Counted from the stretch's first letter, positions 16,599 to 26,052 are shown. The stretch: DNA of 64,000 nt from Streptomyces sp. HUAS ZL42 (GCF_040782645.1 NZ_CP160403.1:9707001-9771000); one strand, 5' to 3'. A program made the numbers and translations. The notes: generated from the letters alone by a model not told the origin.

Positions 16599-17752
16599 AG
16601 CTCAACCGCATCGTCGTCGTTGGCGGCTCGATCGCGGCGCTGACTGCCGCCGAGACCTTGCGCATCGAGGGGTTCGACGGATCGATCACGGTTCTCAGCG
16701 ACGAGAAGGTCCCGCCCTACACGCGCGTGCCGTTGTCGAAAAGCGCGCTCGCGGGGCGCGAGTCGGAGGACGACTTGACCCTTCCCGCGATGTCGGACGA
16801 CGTGGATCTGCGTCTTCACACGCGGGCCGAAGGGCTCGACGTGCACCGGCGACTCGTCCACACCAGGGAAGGCTCGGTCCCTTTCGACGGCCTCGTCATC
16901 GCCACGGGCGCCCGTGCCCGCACCGTGGGTCATCGGCGCGGGGGTGAGAGGGTTCTGCGGGACATCGAGCATTCCAGGTCCCTCCGCGCAGATCTCGCCA
17001 CTGCATCGTCGGTACTCGTCGTCGGAGGCGGATTCCTCGGGATGGAGATTGCGTCGACGTGCCGTGAGCTCGGTAAGGACGTGACTGTCGTCGATCGGGA
17101 ACCCCCACTCGAACGCTTGCTTGGACCACTCGTGGGCGCAAGGATTCGCGATGCCGCCCACCTGGCAGGAGTGCGGATTCGTGTCGCCGCGGGCGACGTC
17201 GAGCTCGTCGGCGGGAAGACGCCAAGCGGTGCGAGAATCGCGAACGACGAGGTCCTCGAAGCGGACATGGTCGTGTCGGCCGTGGGCGACCTTCCGAATA
17301 TCGAGTGGCTGCTCGGCAGCGGACTCCGTCTCAACGGGGGAGTTCTCGTCGACGCGTGGTGCCGCGCCCGCCCAAATATCGTCGCGGCAGGCGACGTAGC
17401 GGTCCAGGCCGGCCCAGACGGGTCGAGCAGACGAACACCTAGTTGGACCAACGCCATTGAACAGGCCCGCGCGGCGGCACAAGCGCTGCTTCGAGCTGAG
17501 AGCGCGGCGCCGTACCGGCCGTCGCACTACTACTGGACCGAGCAGTTCGGTCTCGATGTGAAGATGGTTGGGCCGCCCGGCTCCGACGGTACGCCGACGA
17601 TCAGCGAGGGTTCGCTCGATTGCCCGCCGGCACTTCTCGAATGGCATACGTCAGGCACTGCCTATCGCGTGGTTGCCCTGAACCACGGGATTCGCCCGGC
17701 CAAACTGAAGCGCCTGGTCCCTGCACATCACTCTCGTGCTGTACTCCGATGA
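16595..17752 (+). CDS. NAD(P)H-dependent ferredoxin reductase (FAD)
   Basis: A 385-residue pyridine-nucleotide-disulfide oxidoreductase-type flavoprotein of the rhodocoxin/putidaredoxin reductase group. It has an N-terminal FAD-binding VVVGGSIAALTAAE, the second Rossmann motif VLVVGGGFLGMEIA for NAD(P)H at about 145-158, and the late FAD motif NIVAAGDVA near 270. It transfers electrons from NAD(P)H to the adjacent ferredoxin and thus to the P450. The GTG start overlaps the ferredoxin stop. Confidence 0.92.
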   Translation: MKLNRIVVVGGSIAALTAAETLRIEGFDGSITVLSDEKVPPYTRVPLSKSALAGRESEDDLTLPAMSDDVDLRLHTRAEGLDVHRRLVHTREGSVPFDGLVIATGARARTVGHRRGGERVLRDIEHSRSLRADLATASSVLVVGGGFLGMEIASTCRELGKDVTVVDREPPLERLLGPLVGARIRDAAHLAGVRIRVAAGDVELVGGKTPSGARIANDEVLEADMVVSAVGDLPNIEWLLGSGLRLNGGVLVDAWCRARPNIVAAGDVAVQAGPDGSSRRTPSWTNAIEQARAAAQALLRAESAAPYRPSHYYWTEQFGLDVKMVGPPGSDGTPTISEGSLDCPPALLEWHTSGTAYRVVALNHGIRPAKLKRLVPAHHSRAVLR

Positions 17753-18125
17753 GGAGCACGGAGTAGTCATGACGCGCGCATGCATCGCTGAAGTCCTGCG
17801 CACGCCGTGGGCAAACGCGGCGAGAGTCTCTCCCAGTGCCGCCTCAACGGCCCGGCCCCGCCACGTGCTGCTCGGTCTGCTGGACAGAGTGGGCCTGGAC
17901 CAGGCCCTGGCCGAGGCGTGGTCCTGGGCCACATCGACCAGGGCGGCAGTCAGGCGGACACCATCGCCCGCAATGCCTGGCTCGTGGCGGGACTGCCGCG
18001 GTCAGGCGGCCGCCCGAAGGCCGCCTTGGTCCCCGGCCAGCACCGCTCCGGTGTCCGTTGCGATTCGCAGTCGAGGTGCGCAGGCGGAGGCGTGGCCAAC
18101 GCGACGACCATGGAGGGGTGTGACC
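17753..18125. other. Intergenic region with unassigned coding-like debris
   Basis: Coding-like peptides occur in shifting plus-strand frames (for example LLDRVGLDQALAEAWSW followed in another frame by HIDQGGSQADTIARNAWL), suggesting the decayed remains of a gene. I could not assign a family. No intact gene is supported. Confidence 0.3.
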
Positions 18126-19074
18126 GTGCGGGCGATCCAGATCACTCGGCTCGACGGGCCGGAGGCGATCGAGTTCGTCGACGTGCCCGCCCCCGCGGAA
18201 CCCGGCTTGGTCACCATTGAGGTCGGGCCAGCCGGCGTCGCCATCCCCGAGCCGTTGCAGCCCCGCGGTCTCCACCAGCTCCAGCCCGACCTGCCCTCCA
18301 CCCCCGGCGCTGAGGTCTGCGGCGCAGTCGTCGACGCACCTCAGGACTTGGGGCCGGCCGTGGACGACTGGGCCGCCGCGCTGTGGCTGCTCGGGGGCTT
18401 CGCGGAGCAGATGCAGGCCCGTGTCGACCTCACGTTCCGGCTCCCCGACGAGGTCGGCATCGAAACCGGGCCAGCCGTCCTGTTCAACTACTGCACCGTC
18501 TACTTCGGGCTCATCGAGCGAGGCCATCTCGTCGAGGGCGAGACCGTCCTGGTCCGCGGTGCGGCTGGCGGCATCGGGACGGCCGCGATCCGGGTGGCGA
18601 AGGCGTTCGGCGCCGGGCAAGTGATCGCGGTGGTGTCCACGGAGGAGAAGGCACGGGTCACCACTCAGGTGGAGGCCGACGAGTACGTCATGACGGAAGG
18701 CTTCCGCAAGTCCGTCGGACGGTGCGTCGACATCGTCGTCGACCCCGTCGGCGGCGACCGATTCACCGACTCGCTGCCCACACTCACCCCGCACGGCCGC
18801 CTGCTGGAGATCGGCTCTTCACCGCCGGGGAGATCCCCACCGTGAAGGTCAACCGACCTCTGCTCAACAACCTCCCCGTCGTCGGCGTCGGCCGGGGCGC
18901 CTACTCCATCCCGCAGCCGGAGCGCGTCGCTCGCCAATGGGAGGCCATGCTTCCGCACCTCGAGGGGACCCTCGACCCACTGCCGGGCCAGGGCTATCCG
19001 CTGGCGAAGGTCAGCCAGGCGTCGCTCTGCCTGACCAGCGGACAGCGACCGCAAAGGTGCTGCCGACGCCATGA
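18126..19074 (+). pseudogene. Frameshifted NADPH:quinone oxidoreductase (MDR family)
   Basis: From GTG 18126 the frame encodes an MDR/QOR protein (FNYCTVYFGLI, VRGAAGGIGTAAIRVAKAFGA cofactor fold, DIVVDPVGGDRF) to about 18818. There two extra bases (GGCTCTTCACC where GGCTTCACC is expected) shift the frame and create a stop at 18843. The expected continuation TVKVNRPLLNNLPVVGVGRG lies in another frame, and a second shift near 19023 is needed to reach the natural end RTATAKVLPTP at 19074. With two frameshifts in about 950 bp this is a pseudogene. It sits between the P450 and MaoC genes and may once have belonged to the pathway. Confidence 0.8.
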
Positions 19075-19230
19075 GTGCCCTTTCCCAGCAACAGCGCCCA
19101 GCCACGTGCCGGACTCCCCGCGCCCTCGACGAGCCCGTCAACGCGGCCGAGTGCGGACCGCCCGCGGCGACCATCGAATGCGAACCCAGGTTCGACTAGC
19201 GTCGCGTACCAGATCCAGGAGAACAGGTCC

Positions 19231-19719
19231 ATGACCGACCACGAAGTCCTTCGTCCCACCACCGTCGACGAGCTCGTCGCCCTCGTCGGCCGCGAGCTCG
19301 GTCCCACGGCCTGGCACCCGCTCACCCAGCCGCAGATCGACACCTTCGCCGACGTCACGGGCGACCACCAGTGGATCCACGTCGACGTCGAGCGCGCCGC
19401 CGCAGGCCCCTTCGGCACGACCATCGGCCACGGACTGTTCACGCTCGCGCTCGGTCCCGCTTTCATGGAGGAGCTGATGGCGTTCGACGGCTTCGCGCAC
19501 AGCCTGAACTACGGCTACAACAAGGTGCGCTTCCCCCACCCTCGCCCGGTGGGCAGCAAGGTCCGGATGCGGGCGACCATCACGGACGTGACCCCCATCG
19601 GAGACGGCTCTGCGCAGATCACGACCACCCAGTACTTCGAGGTGGAAGGCGTCGAAAAGCCGGTCTGCGTCGCCGAGTCGATCGGACGGTTCACTGAGCA
19701 CGAGGAGGACGCGGCATGA
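19231..19719 (+). CDS. MaoC-family (R)-specific enoyl-CoA hydratase/dehydratase
   Basis: A 162-residue single hot-dog protein. The hydratase-2 signature is clear: FADVTGDHQWIHVD, where Asp and His are catalytic, followed by GPFGTTIGHGLFTLAL. It hydrates or dehydrates acyl-CoA intermediates. AGGAGA lies 8 bp before ATG 19231. Its stop overlaps the ATG of the MDR reductase. With that reductase and the SDR that follows, it could carry out beta-oxidation-like steps on a side chain or ring-cleavage product. Confidence 0.88.
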   Translation: MTDHEVLRPTTVDELVALVGRELGPTAWHPLTQPQIDTFADVTGDHQWIHVDVERAAAGPFGTTIGHGLFTLALGPAFMEELMAFDGFAHSLNYGYNKVRFPHPRPVGSKVRMRATITDVTPIGDGSAQITTTQYFEVEGVEKPVCVAESIGRFTEHEEDAA

Positions 19720-20717
19720 GCGTGCACACGACGCAGGTTCGCCTGGCCCGACGGCCGCAGGGGCTCCCCGACGAGCACACCTGGGAGGTCACCGAGACCG
19801 TGCTCCCTTCGCCGAAGCAGGGTCAGTTCGTCGTCGCGGTAGACCACATCTCGCTGGACCCCGCGATGCGCAGATGGCTCAACGACGTCCGCTCCTACGT
19901 GCCGCCGGTGGGCATCGGCGAGGTGATGCGCGCCCCCGCCACCGGGACGGTGACGGAGTCACGACACCCTGACTACGCGGTCGGTGACGCCGTCAGCGGC
20001 TGGTTCGGCGTCACGGAGCACGCCCTGAGCGACGGCGAGGGCGTCACCCACATCGACACCGGGCTGGCCGGGCCGCCGACGTGGCTCGGCGCGCTGGGAC
20101 TGCCCGGGATGACCGCGTGGTTCGGCCTGTTCGACGTCGGCCGACTCCAGGACGGCGAGACCGTGGTGGTCTCCGGAGCCGCGGGAGCGGTCGGCAGCGT
20201 GCTGGGTCAGCTGGCCAAGGCACGCGGCTGCCGGGTAGTGGGCATCGCCGGCGGCCCGGAGAAGTGCGCATGGCTCAGGAAGATCGGTTTCGACGAGGCG
20301 ATCGACTACAAGGCCGACAACCCGCTCGAGCGGCTGCGGGAGACGGTGCCCGAGGGCATCGACGTCTTCTTCGACAACATCGGCGGGGACATTCTCGACG
20401 CCGGCCTGGCCAACCTGCGACGCGGCGCACGCGTCGTGATCTGCGGGGCTATCTCCGCCTACAACGCCGAGAAGCTGCCCGAAGGCCCGCGGCGCTACAT
20501 GTCTTTGGTGGTGTCCCGCGCCTCGATGACGGGCTTCCTGGTCCTCGACTACGAGGACCGCTATCCGGAGGCGATCGAAGGGATCAACGAGATGATCCGC
20601 ACCGGCCGGCTGTTCGCGCGCGAGACCATCGTCTCCGGCGGCGTCCGCGCCTTCCCCGAGGCGTTGCTCGGCCTCTTCCGCGGGATCAACACCGGCAAGC
20701 TCGTGCTCGAAGTCTGA
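19716..20717 (+). CDS. NADP-dependent MDR oxidoreductase (LTB4 dehydrogenase/prostaglandin reductase group)
   Basis: A 333-residue zinc-free medium-chain reductase. The nucleotide-binding fold shows VSGAAGAVGSVLGQLAK at about 150-166 and FFDNIGGDILD at about 215, both hallmarks of the prostaglandin-reductase/alkenal-reductase group. Such enzymes reduce C=C bonds conjugated to a carbonyl. ATG 19716 overlaps the stop of the hydratase gene (ATGA), indicating translational coupling. Confidence 0.9.
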   Translation: MSVHTTQVRLARRPQGLPDEHTWEVTETVLPSPKQGQFVVAVDHISLDPAMRRWLNDVRSYVPPVGIGEVMRAPATGTVTESRHPDYAVGDAVSGWFGVTEHALSDGEGVTHIDTGLAGPPTWLGALGLPGMTAWFGLFDVGRLQDGETVVVSGAAGAVGSVLGQLAKARGCRVVGIAGGPEKCAWLRKIGFDEAIDYKADNPLERLRETVPEGIDVFFDNIGGDILDAGLANLRRGARVVICGAISAYNAEKLPEGPRRYMSLVVSRASMTGFLVLDYEDRYPEAIEGINEMIRTGRLFARETIVSGGVRAFPEALLGLFRGINTGKLVLEV

Positions 20718-20890
20718 CGCGCTGGCGCCTCAGAAGTAGGCCGGCGCCACCGGCTTCCCAGCGGTTCCAGCACGGTCACCACCGCGCCGCGACCACGTCG
20801 TGCAGGACGGCGCCGAGTCCGGCGAAGGTCTCTGGCGCGCCGTGCCGTTCGAGGGGAACTCGTCGTCTCCCCGTACAGAAAGCGAGAATC

Positions 20891-21661
20891 ATGAACACCT
20901 CCACCCTCTTCTCCCTCGATGGCCGCACGGCGTTGATCACCGGCGGCTCCCGCGGCATCGGCCGGATGATCGCCGAGGGCTACGTCCGTAGCGGCGTGCG
21001 GGTCTACATCTCCGCTCGCAAGGCCGATGCGTGCGATGCCACAGCCAAGGAGCTCTCTGAACTCGGTCACTGCGTCTCGCTGCCGGCGGACGTCTCGACC
21101 ACCCTCGGCATCCAGGAGCTGGTGACTGCCTACCGCCAGCACGAGCCTGCGCTGGACATCCTCGTCAACAACGCCGGTGCGGCCTGGGGCGCGCGTTTCG
21201 ACGAGTTCCCCGAGTCCGGCTGGGACAAGGTGATGGACCTCAACGTCAAGACGCCGTTCTTCCTCACACAGGCGCTCCAGCCGGAGCTGGTGGCCGCCAC
21301 CGGTGATCATCTGGCCAAGGTCATCAACATCGCCTCGATCGACGGGATCTCGATCGGTCCGATGGAGACCTACAGCTACCACGCCAGCAAGGCCGGACTG
21401 ATCCAGCTGACCCGCAGGATGGCGCTGCGGCTGATCGAGTACGGGATCGTTGTCTCCGCGATTGCTCCGGGCGCGTTCGCCTCGAACATGAACAGGGACG
21501 CGCGCGACCACCCGGACGAGATCATGGACCAGATCCCGGCGGGGCGCATCGGCGCCGACGAGGACATGGCCGCAGCCGCGATCTACCTGGCGTCCCGTGC
21601 GGGCGACTACGTGGTGGGTTCCACGCTGGTCGTGGACGGTGGTGCGACGCACGCCCGATGA
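20891..21661 (+). CDS. RhlG-like short-chain dehydrogenase/reductase
   Basis: A 256-residue SDR with the cofactor motif TGGSRGIG at 17-24, NNAGAAWG at about 93 and the catalytic Ser-Tyr-Lys set (INIASIDG, then YSYHASK). The N-terminal LDGRTALITGGSRGIGRMIA and the YISARKADAC segment closely resemble RhlG-type NADPH-dependent beta-ketoacyl reductases. It probably interconverts a 3-oxo and a 3-hydroxy intermediate after the MaoC step. The 170-bp gap before it has no gene; the RBS is weak (AAAGCGAGAATC). Confidence 0.88.
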   Translation: MNTSTLFSLDGRTALITGGSRGIGRMIAEGYVRSGVRVYISARKADACDATAKELSELGHCVSLPADVSTTLGIQELVTAYRQHEPALDILVNNAGAAWGARFDEFPESGWDKVMDLNVKTPFFLTQALQPELVAATGDHLAKVINIASIDGISIGPMETYSYHASKAGLIQLTRRMALRLIEYGIVVSAIAPGAFASNMNRDARDHPDEIMDQIPAGRIGADEDMAAAAIYLASRAGDYVVGSTLVVDGGATHAR

Positions 21662-21779
21662 CCCCCGCACCGGGTCCCCGGATCGTTGGCATCAACCTGC
21701 GCACCGGTAAGCGGTGGCCCAACGGCTGGCACTCGCAGACGGCGCGCGTAGGAGAGTTCGCCGACGTCGTCGGGTCCGA

Positions 21780-22412
21780 AGTCCTGCGCGTTCTACCAGG
21801 GCCTGCGTCTGGTCGCCGTGGACGGCACCACCCTGTCCGCTCCCGAAGAGGAAGCGGTGACCTGGCATTTTCGCAAGCACATCGGCAGGGTCCGCGCTTT
21901 CGGCTACCCGCTGGTGCGCCTGGTGGCCCTCGTGGAGTGCGGCAGCACACGGGCTTTGGTGGACGCGGTCCTGGCGGTGGTCGGCCACTGGTCCGGCCAG
22001 GATCGAGAACAGGTGGCGCAGCGGTCCGCTTCCCAGTCGGCGCCGGGCACGTGCCAGCGACGAGGGGCACGGGCGGGCCACGGGCACGCTGCCCAGTCCC
22101 GCTGTGAGCTTGGCCCATACCGCCTGATAGCAGGATCGCTCGAAGATGGCGAGGGCCAGCACGAAGTACACCACGACACGCGCCGAGCAGCCGCACCCGC
22201 TGCGTGCGGACACCGGTGTCCTCCAGGACCGCGTCGACTAACTCGGGGTCGATGATCTCGGTCAACTCGCCCAGATGGCCAGGCGCGTACACGTCCAGGG
22301 CTGTCGCGCCGGACTCGACGCTGACAAAATTCTGAGGCAACGGGACCTCCGGGACACTCGCAATGGCTTCGACACCTTGCGAACTACCAGAGGTCCCGCC
22401 CTCTTGACAGGG
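21780..22412. mobile_element. Scrambled IS4-type transposase, internal inversion
   Basis: The N-terminal part reads on the minus strand from 22340 (MPQNFVSVES, GHLGELTEIIDPELVDAVLE, then in a shifted frame ALAIFERSCYQAVWAKL and LRHLFSILAGPVA). The next part of the same protein family (LRLVAVDGTTLSAPEE, RLVALVECGSTRALVDAV) reads on the plus strand from about 21790. The two halves are therefore in opposite orientation, so an internal inversion has broken the element. Its outer end near 22390-22412 is inserted in the RHS gene remnant. Confidence 0.6.
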
Positions 22413-24303
22413 TCACTGGACGTTGCGGGTCAGGGTGCCGGTGGTCTCCTGGATCCAGTCGGGGCTGTCGGTGTCGGAGCCGTAGTGGTTGGCCTTGGGC
22501 CCGGTCTGAGTCCACGTTCCGCCGTTGTTGGACTCGGGGGTCCAGGAGGCGAGGCGGCCGGCCGCGTCCAGGCTCCGGGTCTGCCGGCTGGCACCGGAGG
22601 TCTGCTGGCGGACGAGGTCGTTGGCGTCGGAGCCGATCGTCGCGCCGGAGGCCTGCGTGGTGGTGCGGCCGAAGGCGTCGTAGAGCGTGCCGGAGGTGGC
22701 CAGCCGGTCGGCGCTGTCGTAGGAGTACGACGTGGTGGTCGCACCCGTCGATGTGCAGGCCGCGCCGATGGCACTGGTGGCGACGGCGAGGGCGGTGCGG
22801 TTGGTGTTGTTGTCGAAGGTGTAGTCGCGCCGGGTGCAGGCCCCGTCCGGGTCGGTTTCGTCCGCTCTGGTGAGGCGGCCGGCCGGCCGCGTCGTAGGTG
22901 TAGGCGCGGCTGCGGCTGTGGCCCGCGGTGTCGGCGTCGGCCACGACCTGACCGTGAACGCTCTCGTCCGTGCTGTCGGAGGCGACGACGGTGCCGTCGC
23001 TGTCCCTGGTATAGATCTGGGAGAGCTCGGCGCCGGTCTCGTCCTGCGCGACGGTCAGGGGCCGCCGGGCAGGGACTCGGTGATCAGGTTGCCGTCCGCG
23101 TCGGAGGTGGCGGTGAAGGTGCCGGCGACCGAGTCGGTGCGGGAGGTCTCCACACCGCGCGGGTCCTTGGTGGTGTCGTAGGTGTAGGTGGTGGACGGGG
23201 CGGAGTCGGTGGTCTTCACCACGCGGCCCAGCGCGTCGTAGCTCGTAGCGGCCGTGTTGCCCGCGCCGTCGTTGTAGGAGATCTCCCTCCCGAGCTGGTC
23301 GTAGGTGTGGGTGACGGTCTGCCCGTTCGACGTCACGGTGGCCACGTCACCGCTGTCCGGGTCGTACGTGGTTGTGCTGTCCGGTACCGCCGTGCCCACC
23401 CCACCGCTGACCGTCGTCGTCTGAGGACGTCCGGCGGCGTCGTAGGTCGCGGTGGTGGTACGGGTGACGGAGTTCGCGGTCTCCGTGGTTTTGGCGTGTT
23501 GCCCCACCGGTCGTACTCGACCGTCTTGGTGGGCAACTGGCTGGGGTTGGATCCGCCGCCGGTGATACTGCCGGCCGGGCCGATGGAGCACAGTAGGTCG
23601 GCCCATTCGGGACGACCGTTGCAGGCGCAGGCGCAGGCGCAGGCGCAGGCGCAGGCGCAGGTGCCGGTCGCGGAGTAGTACGTCGTGACCGTGGCGCCCG
23701 CGTCCGTACCGGACGACTTGGGCAGGGTCGTCTTGATGACCCGGCCCTGGGCGTCGTACGACGTCGTCGTCTTCAGCGCCAGACCGTTCGGGTCGGTGAT
23801 CGTGGCCGTGGGCACGCCCTTGACCCAGTCGTACTCCGTCTTCGTGGTGCGCACGTCCGCGTCCGACGGGTAGCCGTCCACATACGCGCCCACCTTGCTG
23901 GTGGTGACCTGGTTGACGATCGTGGCCGTGCCGTCGGTCGGCCGGCCCTCGTCGTAGGTGTTGACGGTGTGCTGGTGCGCCGCCATCTGGCTGCCCGCCG
24001 GCAGGTCGGTGCCGCCCGTGCCCGCCGTCAGCGTCGAGGTCAGGGTCATCAGGTGCGGCGGCCCGTACTCGTCCGTCGCACGCAGACCGTCGGAGGAGTA
24101 CACGGAGCGGGTCGACAGCAGCTCGGCCCGGTCGGCCGCGGTCATCTGGTCGATGCTCAGCGCGATCTGCTCTGCCAGTCCGGCTCCGCTGGTGGTGAGC
24201 GCCAGTTCGCGGTTTCTGGCCGTCAGTTCCTCGTTCCACGGACCTCGCACGTCCAGGAAGCGCTCCCGGCCGCCGAAGCGTGCAGCCGACCAGCAAAGGC
24301 ATT
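22413..24303 (-). pseudogene. RHS/YD-repeat protein fragment, multiply frameshifted
   Basis: Minus-strand frames encode many YD repeats (YDAQGRVIKTTLPK, TYDAAGRPQTTT, YDQLGREISYNDGAGN, YDALGRVVKTTDSAP), typical of RHS-type cell-surface or polymorphic-toxin shells. At least three frame changes are needed: near 23500 (one base lost in the WGNT-AKTTE segment), near 23060, and again around 22880. The 5' part and any C-terminal toxin are missing; the 3' end is cut by the IS4-type element. A (GCAGGC)n tract expands a Cys-Ala run inside it. Not functional. Confidence 0.8.
23621..23660. repeat. Hexanucleotide tandem repeat (GCAGGC), 6.7 copies
   Basis: Six full GCAGGC units plus GCAG run without interruption. 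On the coding (minus) strand of the RHS remnant they encode an alternating Cys-Ala run between TGT and NGRPEWADLL. Related RHS proteins have only a single Cys-containing turn here, as far as I recall, so the tract looks like a slipped-strand expansion. In-frame (6-bp) units would not shift the frame. Confidence 0.9.
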
Positions 24304-24415
24304 ACGGTCAGTAGTGGTCGTATTGCATCTAGTTCAATCATTGACCGTGGCGATCTCGGGATCTCGCTTCCGGTATCCACTCCCACGCGGCGCCCGGCAC
24401 GGCTACCGTGGGGCC

Positions 24416-24637
24416 ATGGCGAAGGAGATCCGCATCAAGGTCGACGACGAGACGTATGAGGAGCTGCAGCGTCGCGCTGCCGACGGCCACGAGGACCCAG
24501 ATCAGTACGCGAGCCGGCGGCTGACCGACGACCTTGCGCGCACCCGGTTCCTTGAGGGCGCGAGGGCCTTCGTCGAGGAGCATGGGCAGGCTTTCGCCGA
24601 CCGCTTCGGGACCGGCCCCAGCAGCCACGCCGCCTGA
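24416..24637 (+). CDS. Antitoxin of a Fic-like toxin-antitoxin module
   Basis: A 73-residue, highly charged protein with an N-terminal RHH-like strand and helix (KEIRIKVDDETYEELQRRAA), as seen in DNA-binding antitoxins, and a C-terminal acidic helix. Its TGA overlaps the ATG of the next gene by one base, the usual antitoxin-first arrangement. In Streptomyces this pair is annotated as a Fic-family system. The pair lies intact amid decayed DNA. Confidence 0.65.
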   Translation: MAKEIRIKVDDETYEELQRRAADGHEDPDQYASRRLTDDLARTRFLEGARAFVEEHGQAFADRFGTGPSSHAA

Positions 24638-25011
24638 TGCCGCCCGTTGTGCTCATTGACGAGCGATGGCTGCTTGATATCGCGCAGAACCTCGTGCCCG
24701 ACGACCCCGACGTCACCGACTACGGAGCGCTGGCTGCCGCCGTCGCGCGCCACCGACACGACGTCATGGGCACCCTGGTCTACCCGGCCGGGCACCACCG
24801 AGCCGCCGCCCTCTTGCACGCCCTCGCACGGATTCCTGCCCTCGAGCACTCGAACGAGCTGTTCGCCGCGCAGGTCGCCTACGCCTACCTCCACGCCAGC
24901 GGCATCCAGGTCAAGGTCGGCAGCCAGGAGGCGATCGCGCTGGTCATCGACGCCGTCGAGGGACGCCGCGACGTGCGCCAGGTCGCCGATGCGTTGAAGA
25001 ACTGGGGCTGA
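24637..25011 (+). CDS. Fic/Doc-like toxin component
   Basis: A 124-residue protein. The pattern IDERWLLDIAQ, DYGALAAAVARHRH, RAAALLHALARIPALEHSNELFAAQVAYAYLHASG matches the short Streptomyces family called Fic-family toxin components and follows the Doc fold order. The HPFxxGNGR catalytic loop of true Fic AMPylases is not present as such (ALEHSNELFA takes its place), so activity may differ or be lost. Translationally coupled to the antitoxin gene. Confidence 0.6.
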   Translation: MPPVVLIDERWLLDIAQNLVPDDPDVTDYGALAAAVARHRHDVMGTLVYPAGHHRAAALLHALARIPALEHSNELFAAQVAYAYLHASGIQVKVGSQEAIALVIDAVEGRRDVRQVADALKNWG

Positions 25012-25386
25012 TCAGCCAAGACAGCCAGGAGCGCTCCTCAGGCAGCTGCGCTTAAGCTCCCGCAGGCGGAGACCATCCTGATCATCACGGCCGCTGTGCT
25101 GCGGCGCTGGGACGTTGGCCGCCGTGCTCCTGGGCTCCCACTGTGGGCTCGCGTTTCGCGTGACCCGTTCTCGTTGACGGTGGCCCTTGCCTGGCCCATG
25201 CGACCGATGTGCGACGAAGGCCTGCCTTTCGGTTACATCAACGCGGGTATCTTCGGCGCTCCTCGCTGTGCGCCCGCTCAGCCCCACGGCGAGGGGACCT
25301 ATCGGCAGCCGGTGTTCCAACGCGACATTGCGAGGCTCGCGGCGACGACCGATCCGCTGCCAAGCAGCGCCGCGCCCGCTGTCGCC
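25012..25386. other. Intergenic region without a supported gene
   Basis: About 375 bp downstream of the toxin gene. Short frames exist on both strands but none shows a recognisable domain or ribosome-binding site. Nothing further was seen. Confidence 0.5.
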
Positions 25387-26052
25387 TCACCGTGGTCGAG
25401 GAAGTACCTGGCCAGCTATAGGCATCCGACCCCGATGAAGGCACCGAGGGCGACACTCAGTCCGTGGAAGACCAGGTGCAGAATTTCCATCCACCGCCTG
25501 TGGTCGAACTCCCGCTCTACTGGGCGAGCATGCGCGCGGCGCTGCCGGGAATGATCTGCTCCCAGGGTTCGGCCTGCTCACCACGGGCAGTTGGCTCCAA
25601 CTCGCCTGCTGACCGGACGGCTTCGCCGTGACAACCTGCTCCGCAGGAGGCTCTTCCTGCATGCTCATGGGCGCCGCCCAATACGTCGGACCGAGTTCCG
25701 TGGCCGTCGTCGGTTCGGGTGGCGCGCCGAGCGTGGCGTACATGTCCGCCAGCCTGGCCATGACCAACTGGTCGGGGGGTAGGGCGGGCGAACGGCGCGG
25801 AGAGCTGAGACGAGTCAGAAGCCCTGCCAGTACCGCCCACACCACGAGCAATGTCACCGTCCACCATGGCCCCTGTCCCGTCGGCAGGATCCTCAGCACG
25901 CACCACACAGCGGCGGCCAGCGCCAGCATGTCGGAGACGACGACAAGTGCCCGTCTCCTTCCCGAGCCGCTGCCGTTGACGTTCGGAGGGCGAGGCGCCT
26001 TTCCAACCTGGTGTGAGCCCGCCTGGGCCTCCGCCAGCTCCCACAGCGACAT
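25387..26052 (-). CDS. Hypothetical two-helix membrane protein
   Basis: A 221-residue frame. Residues about 34-56 (ALVVVSDMLALAAAVWCVLRIL) and 64-82 (WTVTLLVVWAVLAGLLTRL) are two good membrane helices, followed by SSPRRSPALPPDQLVMARLADMYATLG, which looks like a real cytoplasmic segment. After about residue 135 the composition becomes Pro/Arg/Ser-rich and is less convincing, so the natural C-terminus may be lost. I do not recognise the family. Confidence 0.4.
   Translation of the reverse strand: MSLWELAEAQAGSHQVGKAPRPPNVNGSGSGRRRALVVVSDMLALAAAVWCVLRILPTGQGPWWTVTLLVVWAVLAGLLTRLSSPRRSPALPPDQLVMARLADMYATLGAPPEPTTATELGPTYWAAPMSMQEEPPAEQVVTAKPSGQQASWSQLPVVSRPNPGSRSFPAAPRACSPSRAGVRPQAVDGNSAPGLPRTECRPRCLHRGRMPIAGQVLPRPR

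Noticed and set aside
1..21661. Island read as a natural-product biosynthetic cluster because of P450 and SDR genes
   Set aside because: No PKS, NRPS, terpene or RiPP core enzyme; the FAH, extradiol, CoA-ligase, importer and IclR/GntR set points to catabolism.
23621..23660. Short repeat array as CRISPR
   Set aside because: Uninterrupted hexanucleotide tandem repeat without spacers; no cas genes.
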